Part shown: positions 1 through 10,802 of the stretch, piece by piece
Position numbering within the stretch: the stretch's first letter is position 1
How the letters are laid out: every line of letters starts with the position of its first letter
Assembly (NCBI GenBank): GCA_040143965.1
Contig: JASJQH010000152.1
Location: forward strand, 1-24,485
Length of the DNA: 24,485 nt
Reading direction: 5' to 3'
From: Basidiobolus ranarum
Lineage: Eukaryota; Basidiobolomycota; Basidiobolomycetes; Basidiobolales
Position numbers and translations under genes: made by a program
Notes under the pieces: model-generated
What the model saw: the letters and a program-made list of their open reading frames with translations, nothing else
Told to the model about the DNA's origin: nothing
The model's database searches: none

Positions 1-1018
1 AATTGAAGTCGTCATATCCAGCAAAAAGAAGCCTTCCGGATACAGAGAAACCGACAGACGTAATTCCGCAAAGAATGTTATCGTGGGCGTATTGATTTAA
101 TTCACGGTCAGCTCTCAAATCAAATAAGCGACAAGTTGTATCATCAGATCCAGTTCCGAAGGCATCTCCATTCGGGAAAAATTGAACTGCATTGATGTCT
201 GATTCATGTCCTGTGAAAGTCTGTACACATTTTCCGGTACGGATGTCCCACACTTTAGCAGTAGCATCACAGGCACCAGACACGAAGATGTTCTTTTCAG
301 GTGCAACAGACAAACTAAAAATAATATTTTTAGAACTCTTGTCCATATGTCTATAGCTATATATAATATTACCTCATAACATCACCAGTATGATCAACAA
401 AGTCCATCAGTTTAACTCCAGCATCAATATCCCAAAGCATGCAAGACATATCTCCTGAACTTGTGAGAATTTGACGATCACTGAGAAACCTGCAGCAAGA
501 AAGATATCCACTATGAGCACTAAGCTCTCTGGCTACTTTCACAGAGCCTTCTTTAGTTTTAAGGTTATAAATAGAGCAGATATTATCAAGGCCACCACAG
601 GCGACATAGTTTCCTGAAGGAGCATATGCGCAGGTCATAACCCATGAAGAACGAAGAGGGATAGCATGTATTTTGTTGGTGGTGTACGCGTCCCAGACAA
701 TCAATTTACCATCTTGGGAAGCAGATACTAAGTGACGCTCATCGTTTGCCCATTGCATAGCGTAGATTTTGGCAAGATGGCCTTTGAGAGTACGCCGAAC
801 TTTCATGACAATCCTAGGGAGAGGTTCAAGCTCAGCAGCAACCCCTTTAACTAAAGTTTTGAAAGAGAGATATAAGAATGAAAAATATATAATACAAATA
901 CAAGATCTTAAGACTTACGAGTCGTATCCGCTAAGCTGTCTTTTTTTTGCTTTATTTTCTCTTTAAGTTGTTCAGCCTCTCTTCTGGCAATCGATATCCT
1001 TTCTGCAATATTACTCAT
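1..1018 (-). CDS. Heterotrimeric G-protein beta subunit, WD40 propeller (3' end outside window)
   Basis: G-beta pairs with G-gamma at membranes and relays receptor signals; in fungi it often acts in mating, nutrient or cAMP signalling. Seen: exons 1018-919, 850-373 and 314-1, with introns of 68 and 58 nt, encode about 297 residues without an internal stop. The N-terminus is charged and helical (start [18 protein letters not shown]), as in the G-gamma-binding coiled coil of the family. WD repeats follow, including [38 protein letters not shown] and [20 protein letters not shown]. The match to animal and fungal G-beta is nearly colinear. The frame is still open at GYDDFN at base 1, so by comparison with the usual 340-350 residues roughly the last 50 lie outside. 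The start is the first ATG before the coiled coil. The gene is divergent from RER1. Family assignment is very secure; the specific pathway is inference. Confidence 0.96.
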
Positions 1019-1211
1019 CTTTCAAATGACTACGTACTTTAGCAAATAGGATTATTGGATATAGGAATGGAGGGGTAATCTCGATTCAACACTATGTTAT
1101 ATTTGAAGTATAGATTGGAGTCTACAACTGGCCAGCACTAAGAGCGTGTTGGTAATTTACAGTTGTACTTATGATGATGTATTAAAAGAGATTGTGAGAA
1201 CTGTAGTATTA

Positions 1212-1227
1212 CTGTAAGATTGCTAGT
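1212..1227 (+). repeat. 16-bp direct repeat, copy 1
   Basis: The sequence CTGTAAGATTGCTAGT is repeated exactly at 1801-1816. The flanking bases differ at both ends, so the repeat is exactly 16 bp long. No terminal inverted repeat is visible in the 573 bp between the copies. Confidence 0.7.
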
Positions 1228-1800
1228 ATGGGGGGCAAATAGAAAAAATTGCAATAAGTAAAAGGCGGTGTATGAGAAAGGGAAAGTAGGTGACTAAAGA
1301 GTATTCAGATTGTGCGGAAACACCAGTTTTGAACCAAAATCGATTGCGAAAAAATGGGGAGGGTACAATTGATTAAAGAGGCTGGTTGCTAGATTTGGAT
1401 TAACCACGAATAAAATATGGCTCACGATCACCTTTTCTTTGACAAACATCAAAGAATCCATCGAACTGGATGATTACGAACTGTGTGTAATAGTACATTC
1501 AGCATTGATTTGAATAGGTCTGTCTAGTTCACGCTTTCTGCTTCTATTTCACTAAATGATGCAACTCTATTCAAGGACCTTGTTCCAAATGCATACTACA
1601 CTTTGAAGGGCCTTTAACATACTCCAGTCGCAGCAATATAATAGTTCCACGAAATCGTAATATTTGTGAAACTAAACATTAATACCATGGCGAATCGTAC
1701 AGGCGGAACTGTTCTGCGAACCTTGTTAATGAAGTGTGCATTTAATATCTGAGCTGATGAGAAGATCAAGGAAATCCCTTAGCAAATACCATGACTGAGC

Positions 1801-1816
1801 CTGTAAGATTGCTAGT
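1801..1816 (+). repeat. 16-bp direct repeat, copy 2
   Basis: Second exact copy of CTGTAAGATTGCTAGT, 589 bp downstream of copy 1, in the G-beta/RER1 intergenic region. Confidence 0.7.
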
Positions 1817-2175
1817 CCACAAATCATTGTCCATACTCTCTTACCTTACAGTCACTGGTGGTACAATCGCTCGTTGTATCCATCTCCGCTCTAGAGGTTG
1901 GTTGAAAATCAATCTGATTCGTGAATAACTGGAGCCAAGACTTGATCTTGTGTAAATGATCATTGGGATTATCTTGACTGGAGCTAGTTGGTTGGTTCTA
2001 GGTAAATATCGAAAGTCTGCGCTCACCGATAAGAGTGGTTTACTTGCTAACGTATTTTAATCCTCAGCATCATTGCTCTAATTTTCAGTCGTCAAAACAA
2101 GTTACACCTCTGACTTTTCTTTCATAAACAATACACAGTCACTCTCGTTATTCTAACTAAAAAGATAGAATAAAC

Positions 2176-2820
2176 ATGGATATGGAAGACACCCCTCCAA
2201 GTAATTCGGTATCTAATCTTATGTCTTACAAGCTGGCATACGAGCGTAGATATCAAGCTTGGCTAGATTCTACCACTCCTTTTGTCACTGAAAGATGGGG
2301 AGCCTTCGCTGGGATCTTGTTTATTTTTATCCTTCGTATTATCATTGCTCAAGGCTGGTATATCGTGTGCTACGCCTTGGGTATTTACTTGCTAAACTTG
2401 TTCCTGGCCTTTTTGACACCAAGATTTGATCCTGCTCTTGAGGAAGAAATGGAAATGGAAAACGAGACTGAAGAAGGTCCTTCTCTTCCCACTACTTCTG
2501 ATGAAGAGTTCCGTCCTTTTGTTCGCCGTCTTCCTGAGTTTAAATTCTGGTAAGAGGGAGCTATTTGTATCAACTTAGAGTGGCGTAACTTAATTTTTAA
2601 GGCTTTTCTTAGGTACTCCGCCACCAAGGCTACTATTTTCTCTTTATTCTGTACTATTTTCAAGGCTCTCGATCTTCCAGTATTTTGGCCTATTTTATTG
2701 ATGTACTTCATCATTTTGTTTGTACTTACCATGAAACGACAGATTCAACACATGGTCAGATACAGATATCTTCCATTTACTACAGGAAAAAAGCAATATA
2801 CCAGGACCGCTAGCAATTAG
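2176..2820 (+). CDS. RER1: RER1, Golgi-to-ER retrieval receptor
   Basis: Rer1 is a four-span membrane protein of the early Golgi. It recognises polar residues in transmembrane segments of escaped ER proteins and unassembled subunits and returns them to the ER in COPI vesicles. Seen: exons 2176-2549 and 2613-2820, with a 63-nt intron splitting a Trp codon, give 193 residues, matching the usual 190-200. Family signatures run in order: YERRYQAWLDSTTPF, a hydrophobic pair (GILFIFILRIIIAQGWYIVCY, then YLLNLFLAFLTPRFDP), an acidic loop (EEEMEMENETEEGP), EFRPFVRRLPEFKFWYS, a second pair (IFSLFCTIF, FWPILLMYFIILFVLTM) and a basic tail with KRQIQHMVRYRYLPF. The start ATG fits the family N-terminus. 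It is convergent with the eL28 gene. Nothing is degraded. Confidence 0.97.
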
Positions 2821-3559
2821 ATATTCATAAATATTGAAGGACGCCTCACTACATGAAGTTTTCAAGGCTGTTTTGTTTCTCAAGTATCAAAATCTCTTCC
2901 ACCTGCTTATATATTGACTTTCATGTATTAACAGTCTAACGCTCACCTTAATCACTCGTCTAATATCAATTAGAGTTGGAATATTTACATAGCAACTTAT
3001 CTGTGATGATTAGGTTTAGTGGAGAGTACCATTTTAATTAAAAAATTGCAAGGAAAATGCTGTTTGATTTTTGTATGATTTATGTTTTAAAACAGTTGCG
3101 AAAACTTTGAAGACTTGCTGAATAATTTCCCATATAGCTCCATTGTCACGGTACACGAAGAGCATTATTCCCCTGTTCCCAAAAAAGACATCCTAGTAGT
3201 ATTAATAACCAAGAGTTACATATGGCTATTTATACATTTAAAAGATGGACGGTACTCGGGAGACACTCTTTTAGTTTTTCTTACCGCTGTCTTTATCATC
3301 GATAATTCTAATACTCAATAACCCAAATAACCATGATATAAGAGAATTTACTAACTTCCCCATTACGATACAGAGTAATTGCTATTTAATCCCTAGACTA
3401 TAGAGATCTATGTAACTTCTAGTCCAAGTGGATGTAGAACTACTATTTCTTGGTAATTTTTGTTTATTGGACTAGGTGATGGAGTTAACACTAGTTATGA
3501 GTAGCATTGTGTAAATACAATGATATTAAATCTACAGAGATTTTGCTATCTGCATGTAT
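2821..3559. other. Intergenic region between convergent RER1 and eL28
   Basis: This 740-bp stretch holds two 3' ends. It is AT-rich, with several possible poly(A) signals on both strands. A plus-strand frame is open from about 3091 to 3321 (about 76 codons, no ATG, hydrophobic near its end). It resembles no family I know, and I treat it as chance or, at most, an orphan exon preceded by a possible AACAG acceptor near 3095. Confidence 0.5.
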
Positions 3560-3999
3560 CTACTTACGAAGAGTACAACGACCAGCCTTCTTGGTGATCT
3601 TCTTGGGCTTTTGAGCGGCAAGAATAGCTGAAAGACGACCGAGGGCAGCCTGAACAATTCTTGTTAGTTTTGAAGGCTATAAAAATAATGAAAACGATAA
3701 TGATTTACCTTGCGTAGATCAGCACGATAGCCGGAGCGGGCAGTAACATTGACAACGGTCTTAGCGGCTTTACGGGAGGAGCCAGAGATAGCAACAGACT
3801 GCTTCTTGGTGCTGAGGATAACACCCTTGCCAGAGGGGTTGGCAGAAATACCAACGACCTTGGAGTTAGCCAAACCAGAGTTCTTGAAGGAGTTCAAGTT
3901 GGTGAGGTTATTGGGTTCAGTGGTGAATTGAACGCCATTACGTTTAACAAGGAAGCTAGAGTTATCCTTAACAAGGAGCCAGGTAAGATCAGCTGACAT
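3560..3999 (-). CDS. RPL28: 60S ribosomal protein eL28
   Basis: eL28 is a eukaryote-specific component of the large ribosomal subunit; it is absent from Saccharomyces cerevisiae but present in most fungi and animals. Seen: exons 3999-3709 and 3649-3560 with a 59-nt intron encode 126 residues. The family pattern is clear: MSADLTWLLVKDNSSFLVKRN, then TEPNNLTNLNSFKNSGL, then GKGVILSTKK, and YRADLRK followed by AALGRLSAILAAQKPKK. The acceptor at 3650 was chosen because it restores the conserved LRxAA...SAIL block. An upstream TATAG acceptor would insert nine residues, and a CTAAC branch-like site lies between the two. The stop is embedded in CGTAAGTAG, which also looks like a splice donor. It lies upstream of, and on the same strand as, the end of the BORCS8-like gene. 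Confidence 0.95.
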
Positions 4000-4422
4000 T
4001 TTAATATCTGTAGAAGTTAATTTATTAGAAGAGTACATTATTAGTAAGGAGGTTCATTTTTACACTACTTAATCCAACTACATTTATCAACCATATATCA
4101 ACGGGAAAACTATACATACATATTGTTCCCCAAGATATTAAGCCGGTTCAAGAAGGAAAGAGTTAGAAACATCGTCGCTATTTGAAAAGGAATTTCAGAT
4201 CCACTCAGTTGGGACCCGTGTAGATGGAAAAAATCGCAACCAAATTTTTATTACTAAGATTAATGAATAAATGTGTAGGCGAAATCCAGTTCAAACCTGC
4301 TCTCGCATGCTACCTCATAGGTTAAATGTTCGAAATGTTCACAAAAAGTGATATTACGACGGATGATATGTGATCTCAGTTGTTAAAAAACTAAACGAGA
4401 CACAACGTTGGCGAGGTCTTTT
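4000..4422. other. Intergenic region: eL28 promoter and BORCS8-like 3' UTR
   Basis: A 423-bp spacer between two minus-strand genes. It must carry the 3' UTR of the BORCS8-like gene and the promoter of eL28. No coding exon is visible. On the minus strand, GCAGGTTTGAACTGG near 4284-4299 resembles a tRNA B box, but no tRNA fold can be built around it. Confidence 0.5.
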
Positions 4423-5129
4423 TCATCTAGACTCTTTGATAGCTTCTAGCAATCTTAGCGAGGATTGTGCCAGCTCATTAATGGTATTAAAGTTTTCTAT
4501 CGTTCGCATGATTTCAATCACCTCCAATCCATCATGAAGATCAGAGTTAGCTATATCTACTGATTCTTTGAGGTTACGAAGATCTTTCTGTTGTGTAGAG
4601 TATTAGCTTAGTGACACGATTAATCATGTGTTCTAGATGTACTCACCTTTTCTCGAACAATTTGAGGTAGCTTACGGTGTATTCTATCGTTGGTTCTGTA
4701 CATAAATACAGAGGTATCATTGTATAGAGTGTGTATAGTGCTGGAGAAACTGGAACTTACTATGGTAAAGAAATAAATTTAAACACAACTGAATAATACC
4801 ACATGGAATTTACACTAGCCAGTCCTACCTTTCTTCGCCTTATCTTTTACATGAGTATCTACTCCAGTATTATCAACCGAAACATTTCTCCTAGCTTCTG
4901 GATTCTTCGAAGTAAAAATATGATTTAGATTCAGTGTAGCAGACCAGCCCTCTACGCTGTCTACATTGGGTTGAAAAGGGGTTGCAATCACTGGATCTAT
5001 GTTTTGTACAGAGGATAGGTGTGTACCCGAGGGTGAAGGTAAGTACGTAGAAAAATTGAGCATAGCAGGTGTTGGTGAACGCATCCTTTCACTTATTTCA
5101 GGCTTTAGCACCTCGTCCAAGTCTGACAT
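4423..5129 (-). CDS. BORCS8 (MEF2BNB)-like subunit of the BORC complex
   Basis: BORC sits on the lysosome surface and recruits Arl8, which couples lysosomes to kinesins; BORCS8 is one of its small helical subunits. Seen: exons 5129-4829, 4759-4647 and 4587-4423, with introns of 69 and 59 nt, give 192 residues. Residues from about 104 onward align with animal BORCS8: FSSTIHTLYNDTSVFMYR, then RIHRKLPQIVREK and KDLRNLKESVDIANSDL, ending in FNTINELAQSSLRLLEAIK. The phases fit (1, then 0). The first 100 residues are rich in Ser, Thr and Pro and look disordered. They are absent from the animal protein, which is about 119 residues. The family call rests on pattern recognition over about 85 residues. 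A different helical trafficking subunit is the main alternative. Confidence 0.8.
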
Positions 5130-7225
5130 GGTACAAGCTTAAGGATATCAATTGTGATAAACTTTACTAGTAGTTTCCTATAAATGACATCATGGATTAA
5201 GGGGTTATCAGATATTCAGGAATGCGATTTACACTTTTGGGTGTTGCTCCTGAAAAACTCGATCCTGGACATGTTAATTTCCCGAAGCCAAACTGAAAAT
5301 CAATGTAAATGGGAATTCATATTGTATTGCTCTATACACAAACGTTACAAAGCCCATTTGAATACATAGCAATTCGTTTGATGCGATTTATTTCATATCA
5401 CATATATTTCCAAAATATGCCAACGGTAACGATTTCACGCAGTCTCTTCCGACTCGAATATTTATCATCGTTATCCTAACGAAGATCAAATAATCCGACA
5501 GCAGAATCCAATAAAAGGAATAGGTGTGCTTACCAATGAAAACACTACGATTAGTGGGGTGAACAATGCGAGAAGGTGAGATACAGAGCTATTTTATGCA
5601 GGGATGGCGGACATCTGCGCTTACTCATTTAGCAACACAAATAGTATGCAGTCATATCTTGACAAGGGGCTCAATAGCATAATTAATTAATAGTACTCCT
5701 AAGAATCAGAGCAGGAATCACAGTGAAGCTATTCACCAAAAAGATTGATTTTCAAGGTATTTTTTTCAAAAATTTCATCGAGTATAAATCCAATCACACC
5801 AGTTACTTTTATCTTGGTCAAGAGAAATCAAAATGGCCCTTAACTGGAACCTCATTGGGAGCAAGGATGTCCATTTGGAAAAATCTCGGAGACTTAGGGC
5901 CAATGGCTGGGTACTGGTTTAGCTTTCAAACAAGCATGGTCATTGTATTGTTATATTTGGCATAGTAAGCTCTTGAAAATGCGAGAAAATACCCGAATCG
6001 GTCAACTTGACGACATCCACATGTGCTTGAAAGCAGATGGCTATAGTAACATAGTAAAATATGTTTCTTTACCGACGTTACAATATTACAAGTTGCTTCA
6101 TAAGTACATAGCTCTGCCCATTGAAACTGCACACACGTCAACTATTATTTATCGGTAATTGGCAATCGCCTAAATCTCAACACATGCTTTGAATGTGATT
6201 GGATAATGTCAAATGTGCTGCTACTGTGGATATTCCCTGATTAGCTATGTGTATACACATTGATCAACCAACTTAGAGTACCAAGTATACGAATGACTTT
6301 GGGTTGGAGCAACCTCAACAGAGTGGAGGTTTCAACTACAGTGTTAAACTCCAAGCATGCAGATAATATACCTATAATGGACTTTCGAATGCTATATAGT
6401 AGTTTGATTTGCTTTCTACAAATAGCATGTGCTGCTAAACAATCTGGAATGTATGCGATATACTTTCAATCTGGGATTGCATGTGTAACAGGATAAAGTC
6501 TAGTTATATTGTAGTAAATAACCAGACTAGATTAATTAATTTAATTTGATGAAAACACATTCACTAATCCATCAATCATGTAGCTCTTGGCTGTATATAT
6601 ACCTATATACTGCAAGCGAGAGGATATGTTTCGATGAAGGAATCTGTTGAATCGTAGCGGCTTAGACTTCAACGAGTAGGGATGTCCTAATGCGTGTGCC
6701 CAATTCATGTCAGGGTTATTTCTAGTAGGCTCATGCATCAAATGTATTCTTCTGCTGTAACGTTACTTTTCACCGAGATACCATAAAGCAACAGGATTTT
6801 GTAGCAGTTGAGTATTTTGCATTCTATGATGTTCTCTCCAGATGGGGACAGGATACTCTGGATCTTTGTGGCTGAATCTGACCAAATTTGTATCTCTATT
6901 TCAATTTTGAGCCAACTTTGTGACGTCGCTGTCTACGTCATGTGTAAAATCAAATACTTGTATTCTGTAAGAATCGAAAATTGTAGAAAAGCTACCTTGA
7001 ATTTTTTCCAATCATTCATTAATTAAAATTGTTTAAATAATAAATTTATGTACTAGATATGAATTACAAGCCATCCGTTTTATCTCATCTTTCGTTGAGC
7101 CCATTTTTTGTAGAATTTCTCATATATCTTATTGTATTCTTCAGTCATAAAGGTTAACAAAGGTAACAATATCAGTAGTTACACTGAAGAATTGCCGTTC
7201 TAAATCTTGACTTTATAGTGAAAGT
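5130..7225. other. Long gene-poor region, content not identified
   Basis: About 2.1 kb lies between the start of the BORCS8-like gene and the trehalose phosphatase. Several frames of 60-80 codons occur on both strands, for example plus 5723-5965, plus 5943-6158, plus 6260-6496, minus 6541-6741 and plus 6808-7026. None resembles a family I know, and several overlap one another. A 14-bp perfect palindrome, ATGTGTATACACAT, lies at 6247-6260. Scattered donor- and acceptor-like sites occur, for example on the minus strand near 5532 and 5475, 58 nt apart. A small gene with very short exons therefore cannot be excluded. The last 150 bp should include the trehalose phosphatase promoter. Confidence 0.5.
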
Positions 7226-10200
7226 ATGTCTCTCGAAGAAGTTGGAAAGAATGTGATTATAGCGTCACTTTTTCTTCCACAGACAATTTCTTTTAACTGG
7301 GAAGATAAAATTATCGCAACCACAGAAAATACCGCCCAACCTCAGCATAGTCGTTCAAAAATTACTGTAGATAACTTTCGAAATGAACCTCAGTCAAGTT
7401 TAATTGAACGAATGATACAGAAAAAAAAGGAACTATCTGATCCCAGACCGGAAAGAGATTTCCGCATTCCTCGTAGTAGGAATACTTCTCCCACTCGTTC
7501 TCCTACACCTACACCTCCCGTATCAGTAACAGAAAATAAACCATCCCCCAAAAAGCATCAGAGAAGAAAGTCTGTCTCTGCCAGTTCTCCCGATTCGCCC
7601 TGGGCTGTAGTACCTTGTTCGGTTGGAAACATCGGACTACACAATGCTGTGAATTCCATTGCTGACAATTTGGGAACTAGAACTTGGATCGGTACTTTGT
7701 CTATCTCAACTGAAGATCTCAGTGATAAAAATTGTCAAGCTATAAAAGATGAATTGAAGGATAAATATGATTGTCACCCCGTCTTCCTTACTGATGCGGA
7801 AATGGATGGCCATTATAACAAATTCTGTAAACAAGTAGGATGAAGTATGTAATATGTATAACGAACCAGAGCTTAACCCTCTGCATATTCACAGGTTCTT
7901 TGGCCTATGTTTCATTACATTCTACCTGAATACCCTCAGTCACTTGGATATGAGGATGAAGCATGGCAGCATTGCCTTTCAGTTACCAGAAAATTTGCAG
8001 ACGCTGTTGTTGAAGTATATCAACCTGGCGATATGAGTAAGTAGTCAATAGCGTATCAATTACTTTTATGTTGTAGATATTAATCATCAAAAATTAAGTT
8101 TGGGTCAACGATTATCATTTAAAGCTTTTGCCAGCTATGCTACGCGAAAGAATTCCTGAGGCTAAGATTGGCTTCTTCCTTCATATCCCATTTCCTAGTT
8201 CTGAAATCTTCAGATGTCTTCATGGTAAATATCATCATGTTTTTAATGCAAATACATCCTTTCGCTAATTCAGAAATGAACAGTTCGTCGACAAATCTTG
8301 GAAGGTGTGTTAGGTGCTGATTTGGTTGGATTTCAGGCAAGTCGACTGTTTATTATCATAATCCTATGAGATGTCCTAACCAAGATACTACTTTAGACCT
8401 ATTCGTTTGCTCGCCATTTCCTTGAAAATTGTAGTAGAATTCTATCTTATGAATCATCTCCAAAAGGAATTCAAGTTGATGATAGATTTATTTCTGTTGG
8501 AATCTTCCCAATTGGTATTCCACTTCGTAAGTTTATTATAGTAGACTCTTGCTGATATTAACTTAAACCTATAGGTATTGACGCTCAAAAACTGAATGAA
8601 AAAAGGTTAGAGAATTGGCTATATATATTGTTTCTTAAAACTAACCGTTAAACCCTTAAAAGAAACAATCCCGATGTAATGGAAATCGCAAGCTCCTTAA
8701 GAGAGAAGTATGGCGATAAGAAATTAGTAATTGGTAGGGACAAGCTTGATTATGTCAAGGGTGTGAGACAGAAGATGCTAGCATTTGAGAAGTTCCTGAA
8801 TATTTATCCGGACTGGAGAGGAAAGGTACGCAAATATCTATGAAGTTCTTCAAGAGTAATAGTTATTTACATGATTACTGTTGTATATAGGTCAGTCTTC
8901 TGCAGGTCTCTTTACCCACTGCTGAACATAACGAACTTCAAGGACAAGTCTCCGATATTGCCTCTCGAATCAATTCTAAATATGGCAGTCTATCATATCA
9001 ACCCGTTATATATCTACACCAGGATATTGATTTTAGTCAATACCTTGCACTTCTCACTGTTGCCGACTCTTTTATGATTACATCTCTTAGAGATGGTATG
9101 AATTTGACGTCACATGAATATGTGGTATGCCAAGAAAAGAAATGTAGTCCCTTAATTATCAGTGAATTTGCTGGCACTTATGGTAGTTTTGGAGCCGCGG
9201 CCATTCGTGTCAACCCATGGGATACCCGTCAGCTCGCAGAAGCTATTAATGAGTCCTTGTCAATGTCTGATGAAGAAAGAGCTTATCGGTGGAAAGAGTT
9301 ACACGACCATGTTATCACCAATTCGGCTCAATTTTGGGCTGAAAGCTTTTTAGATGAACTTGATAAAGCTCATGGCGAACGTCGTAGCTCAGTTCAAATT
9401 CCTCATATCACACCTTTTGTAGTCAAACCTGCGTATCAGAGTAGTCATAAGCGACTTTTCTTTCTTGACTATGACGGTACTTTAGCCCCTTATGTGCGAG
9501 CCCATTCCAATCCTGCCTCGTTTGACAGAGTCAAAAAATTACTTGAGACCTTGAGTGGTGATCCAAAGAACACTGTTTATATTATGAGTGGTAGGACTAC
9601 CTCATCTCTTGACAAGATTTTAGGTAGCATCCCAAGCTTGGGCTTTAGGTAAATTTTTTCATTGATGAATCGTTTTGCATTTAAAGTTTAACTCGGTTTT
9701 TGAATACCCAGTGCCGAAAATGGTTGCTTTATTAAGCACCCTCACTCTTCCAAGTGGGAGCGTCTCCTATCTGACAATGATTTTAGCTGGCAGGGCAAGG
9801 TTAAAGAGGTAAGCTTCTTGACTGCAACTTAGAAAATTAACTCTTACTCAAACTACCCCAAATCAAATTAGATTTTCGAGTATTATACCGAGCGTACTCC
9901 AGGTAGATTTATTACAGAAGTACTTCTTTACAATTAAGAAACGAAGATTGACTTTTTAACTTCAAATATAGGATCTTACATTGAATCTAAGGAGGTAGCT
10001 CTTGTTTGGGATTATCGTTTGGCGGACAATCCATCATATGGGTATACAACATTTATCTTCAGTTAAAAAAACCAAGTTGATATTCAAATTTCTTTTTATT
10101 AGTGCTTGGCAAGCTGCTGAATGCCAGAATCACATTCAAGATTCCCTAGGAACTGTTTACCCAATTCATGTAGTGGGTATTAGTAAAAACCTTGAGGTAA

Positions 10201-10526
10201 AACCCATGCTCTATAACCTAGGTATAAAATTATTGCTCCGCATATATTGACCTACTGTTTTATAGGTGCTTCCACGTTCCGTTTCTAAAAATAACGTAGT
10301 TCATCGTGTGCTTGAATCCAATTCTGATGCGGATTTCATAGTAGCAATTGGTGACGACCGTACAGACGAAGATATGTTCGAAGCACTTGAGAATCTTCAA
10401 TTAGCGCAGCCAGATAAGACCATTTTCACTTGTACTGTAGGATTAAAAGCTACCCAAGCAAGTTACTTTGCCAGTAGTGTAGGTGCAGTTCTCTCGTTCC
10501 TGTCTGGACTTCCAGAACAGCAGTAA
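7226..10526 (+). CDS. TPS2: Trehalose-6-phosphate phosphatase, Tps2 type (TPS-like plus TPP domains)
   Basis: Removes phosphate from trehalose 6-phosphate, the last step of trehalose synthesis, in the TPS/TPP complex; important in stress and sporulation. Seen: 13 exons (7226-7834, 7895-8036, 8099-8224, 8284-8336, 8397-8526, 8575-8605, 8663-8825, 8891-9648, 9712-9808, 9872-9902, 9972-10041, 10103-10196, 10266-10526) encode 854 residues, within the fungal Tps2 range. Residues 30-130 are a basic, Ser/Pro-rich insert. The TPS-like domain shows [27 protein letters not shown] (Asp255) and [10 protein letters not shown]. Here Lys391 takes the place of the Arg that active synthases have (ERLDY/DRLDY), so synthase activity is probably lost. 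The phosphatase domain is intact: DYDGTLAP (Asp611, Asp613), MSGR (650-653), SK (775-776) and [10 protein letters not shown] (797-806). The fourth intron is GC-AG. All phases are consistent. Confidence 0.95.
8337..8396 (+). other. GC-AG intron in the trehalose phosphatase gene
   Basis: The conserved segment LGADLVGFQ must join directly to [11 protein letters not shown]. The only junction that does this in frame is CAG|GCAAGT at 8337 with TTTAG|ACC at 8396. The 60-nt intron has a CTAAC-type branch site about 15 nt before its 3' end. The donor therefore has C at position 2. The rest of it matches U1 strongly, as is typical of GC-AG introns. Confidence 0.85.
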
Positions 10527-10802
10527 ACATTTGAGGTGCATGATGTACATTCTCTGTTATCTTCGTTTTCTAACATAAGCCAATAATCATTGCCAACCCT
10601 TTTGCGTAGTAAAAATAGCATTAATAAATTAAAACAAATCATAGCCTAAAAACAAGTGCATATCTTGTCTTCATAGTACTTACCGCCAATAAGATAGCTA
10701 TATAGGGTAGTTGTTGATAACTGTCTAAAAAATATTACCATGAAGAGACAATGAATCGAAGTTAAATTAGCTTTTTATTATGAGGTTCAACTACTCGAGG
10801 AT

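Larger units (their letters stand above)
1019..2175. other. Intergenic region between divergent G-beta and RER1
   Basis: About 1.16 kb separates the two divergent start codons and should hold both promoters and 5' UTRs. I found no convincing coding exon. Reading frames of 45-61 codons occur on both strands but resemble no family I know. The notable structure is an exact 16-bp direct repeat, listed separately. The part next to RER1 is pyrimidine-rich on the plus strand, as is common for fungal 5' UTRs. Confidence 0.6.

Noticed and set aside
3091-3321. 76-codon plus-strand frame downstream of RER1
   Set aside because: No ATG and no partner exon with acceptable splice sites. Likely chance within 3' flanking DNA.
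4279-4317. tRNA-like B box on the minus strand
   Set aside because: GGTTTGAAC fits loosely, but no acceptor stem, A box or anticodon arm can be drawn.
5401-5580. Possible small membrane-protein gene on the minus strand with a 58-nt intron
   Set aside because: One junction gives a hydrophobic stretch followed by a charged tail, but no start codon or upstream exon can be placed, and the plus strand of the same segment is equally open.
6260-6741. Frames with faint resemblance to retroelement polyprotein pieces (plus 6260-6496, minus 6541-6741)
   Set aside because: The similarities are a few scattered residues on opposite strands, with no catalytic motif and no terminal repeats seen. Not enough to name an element.
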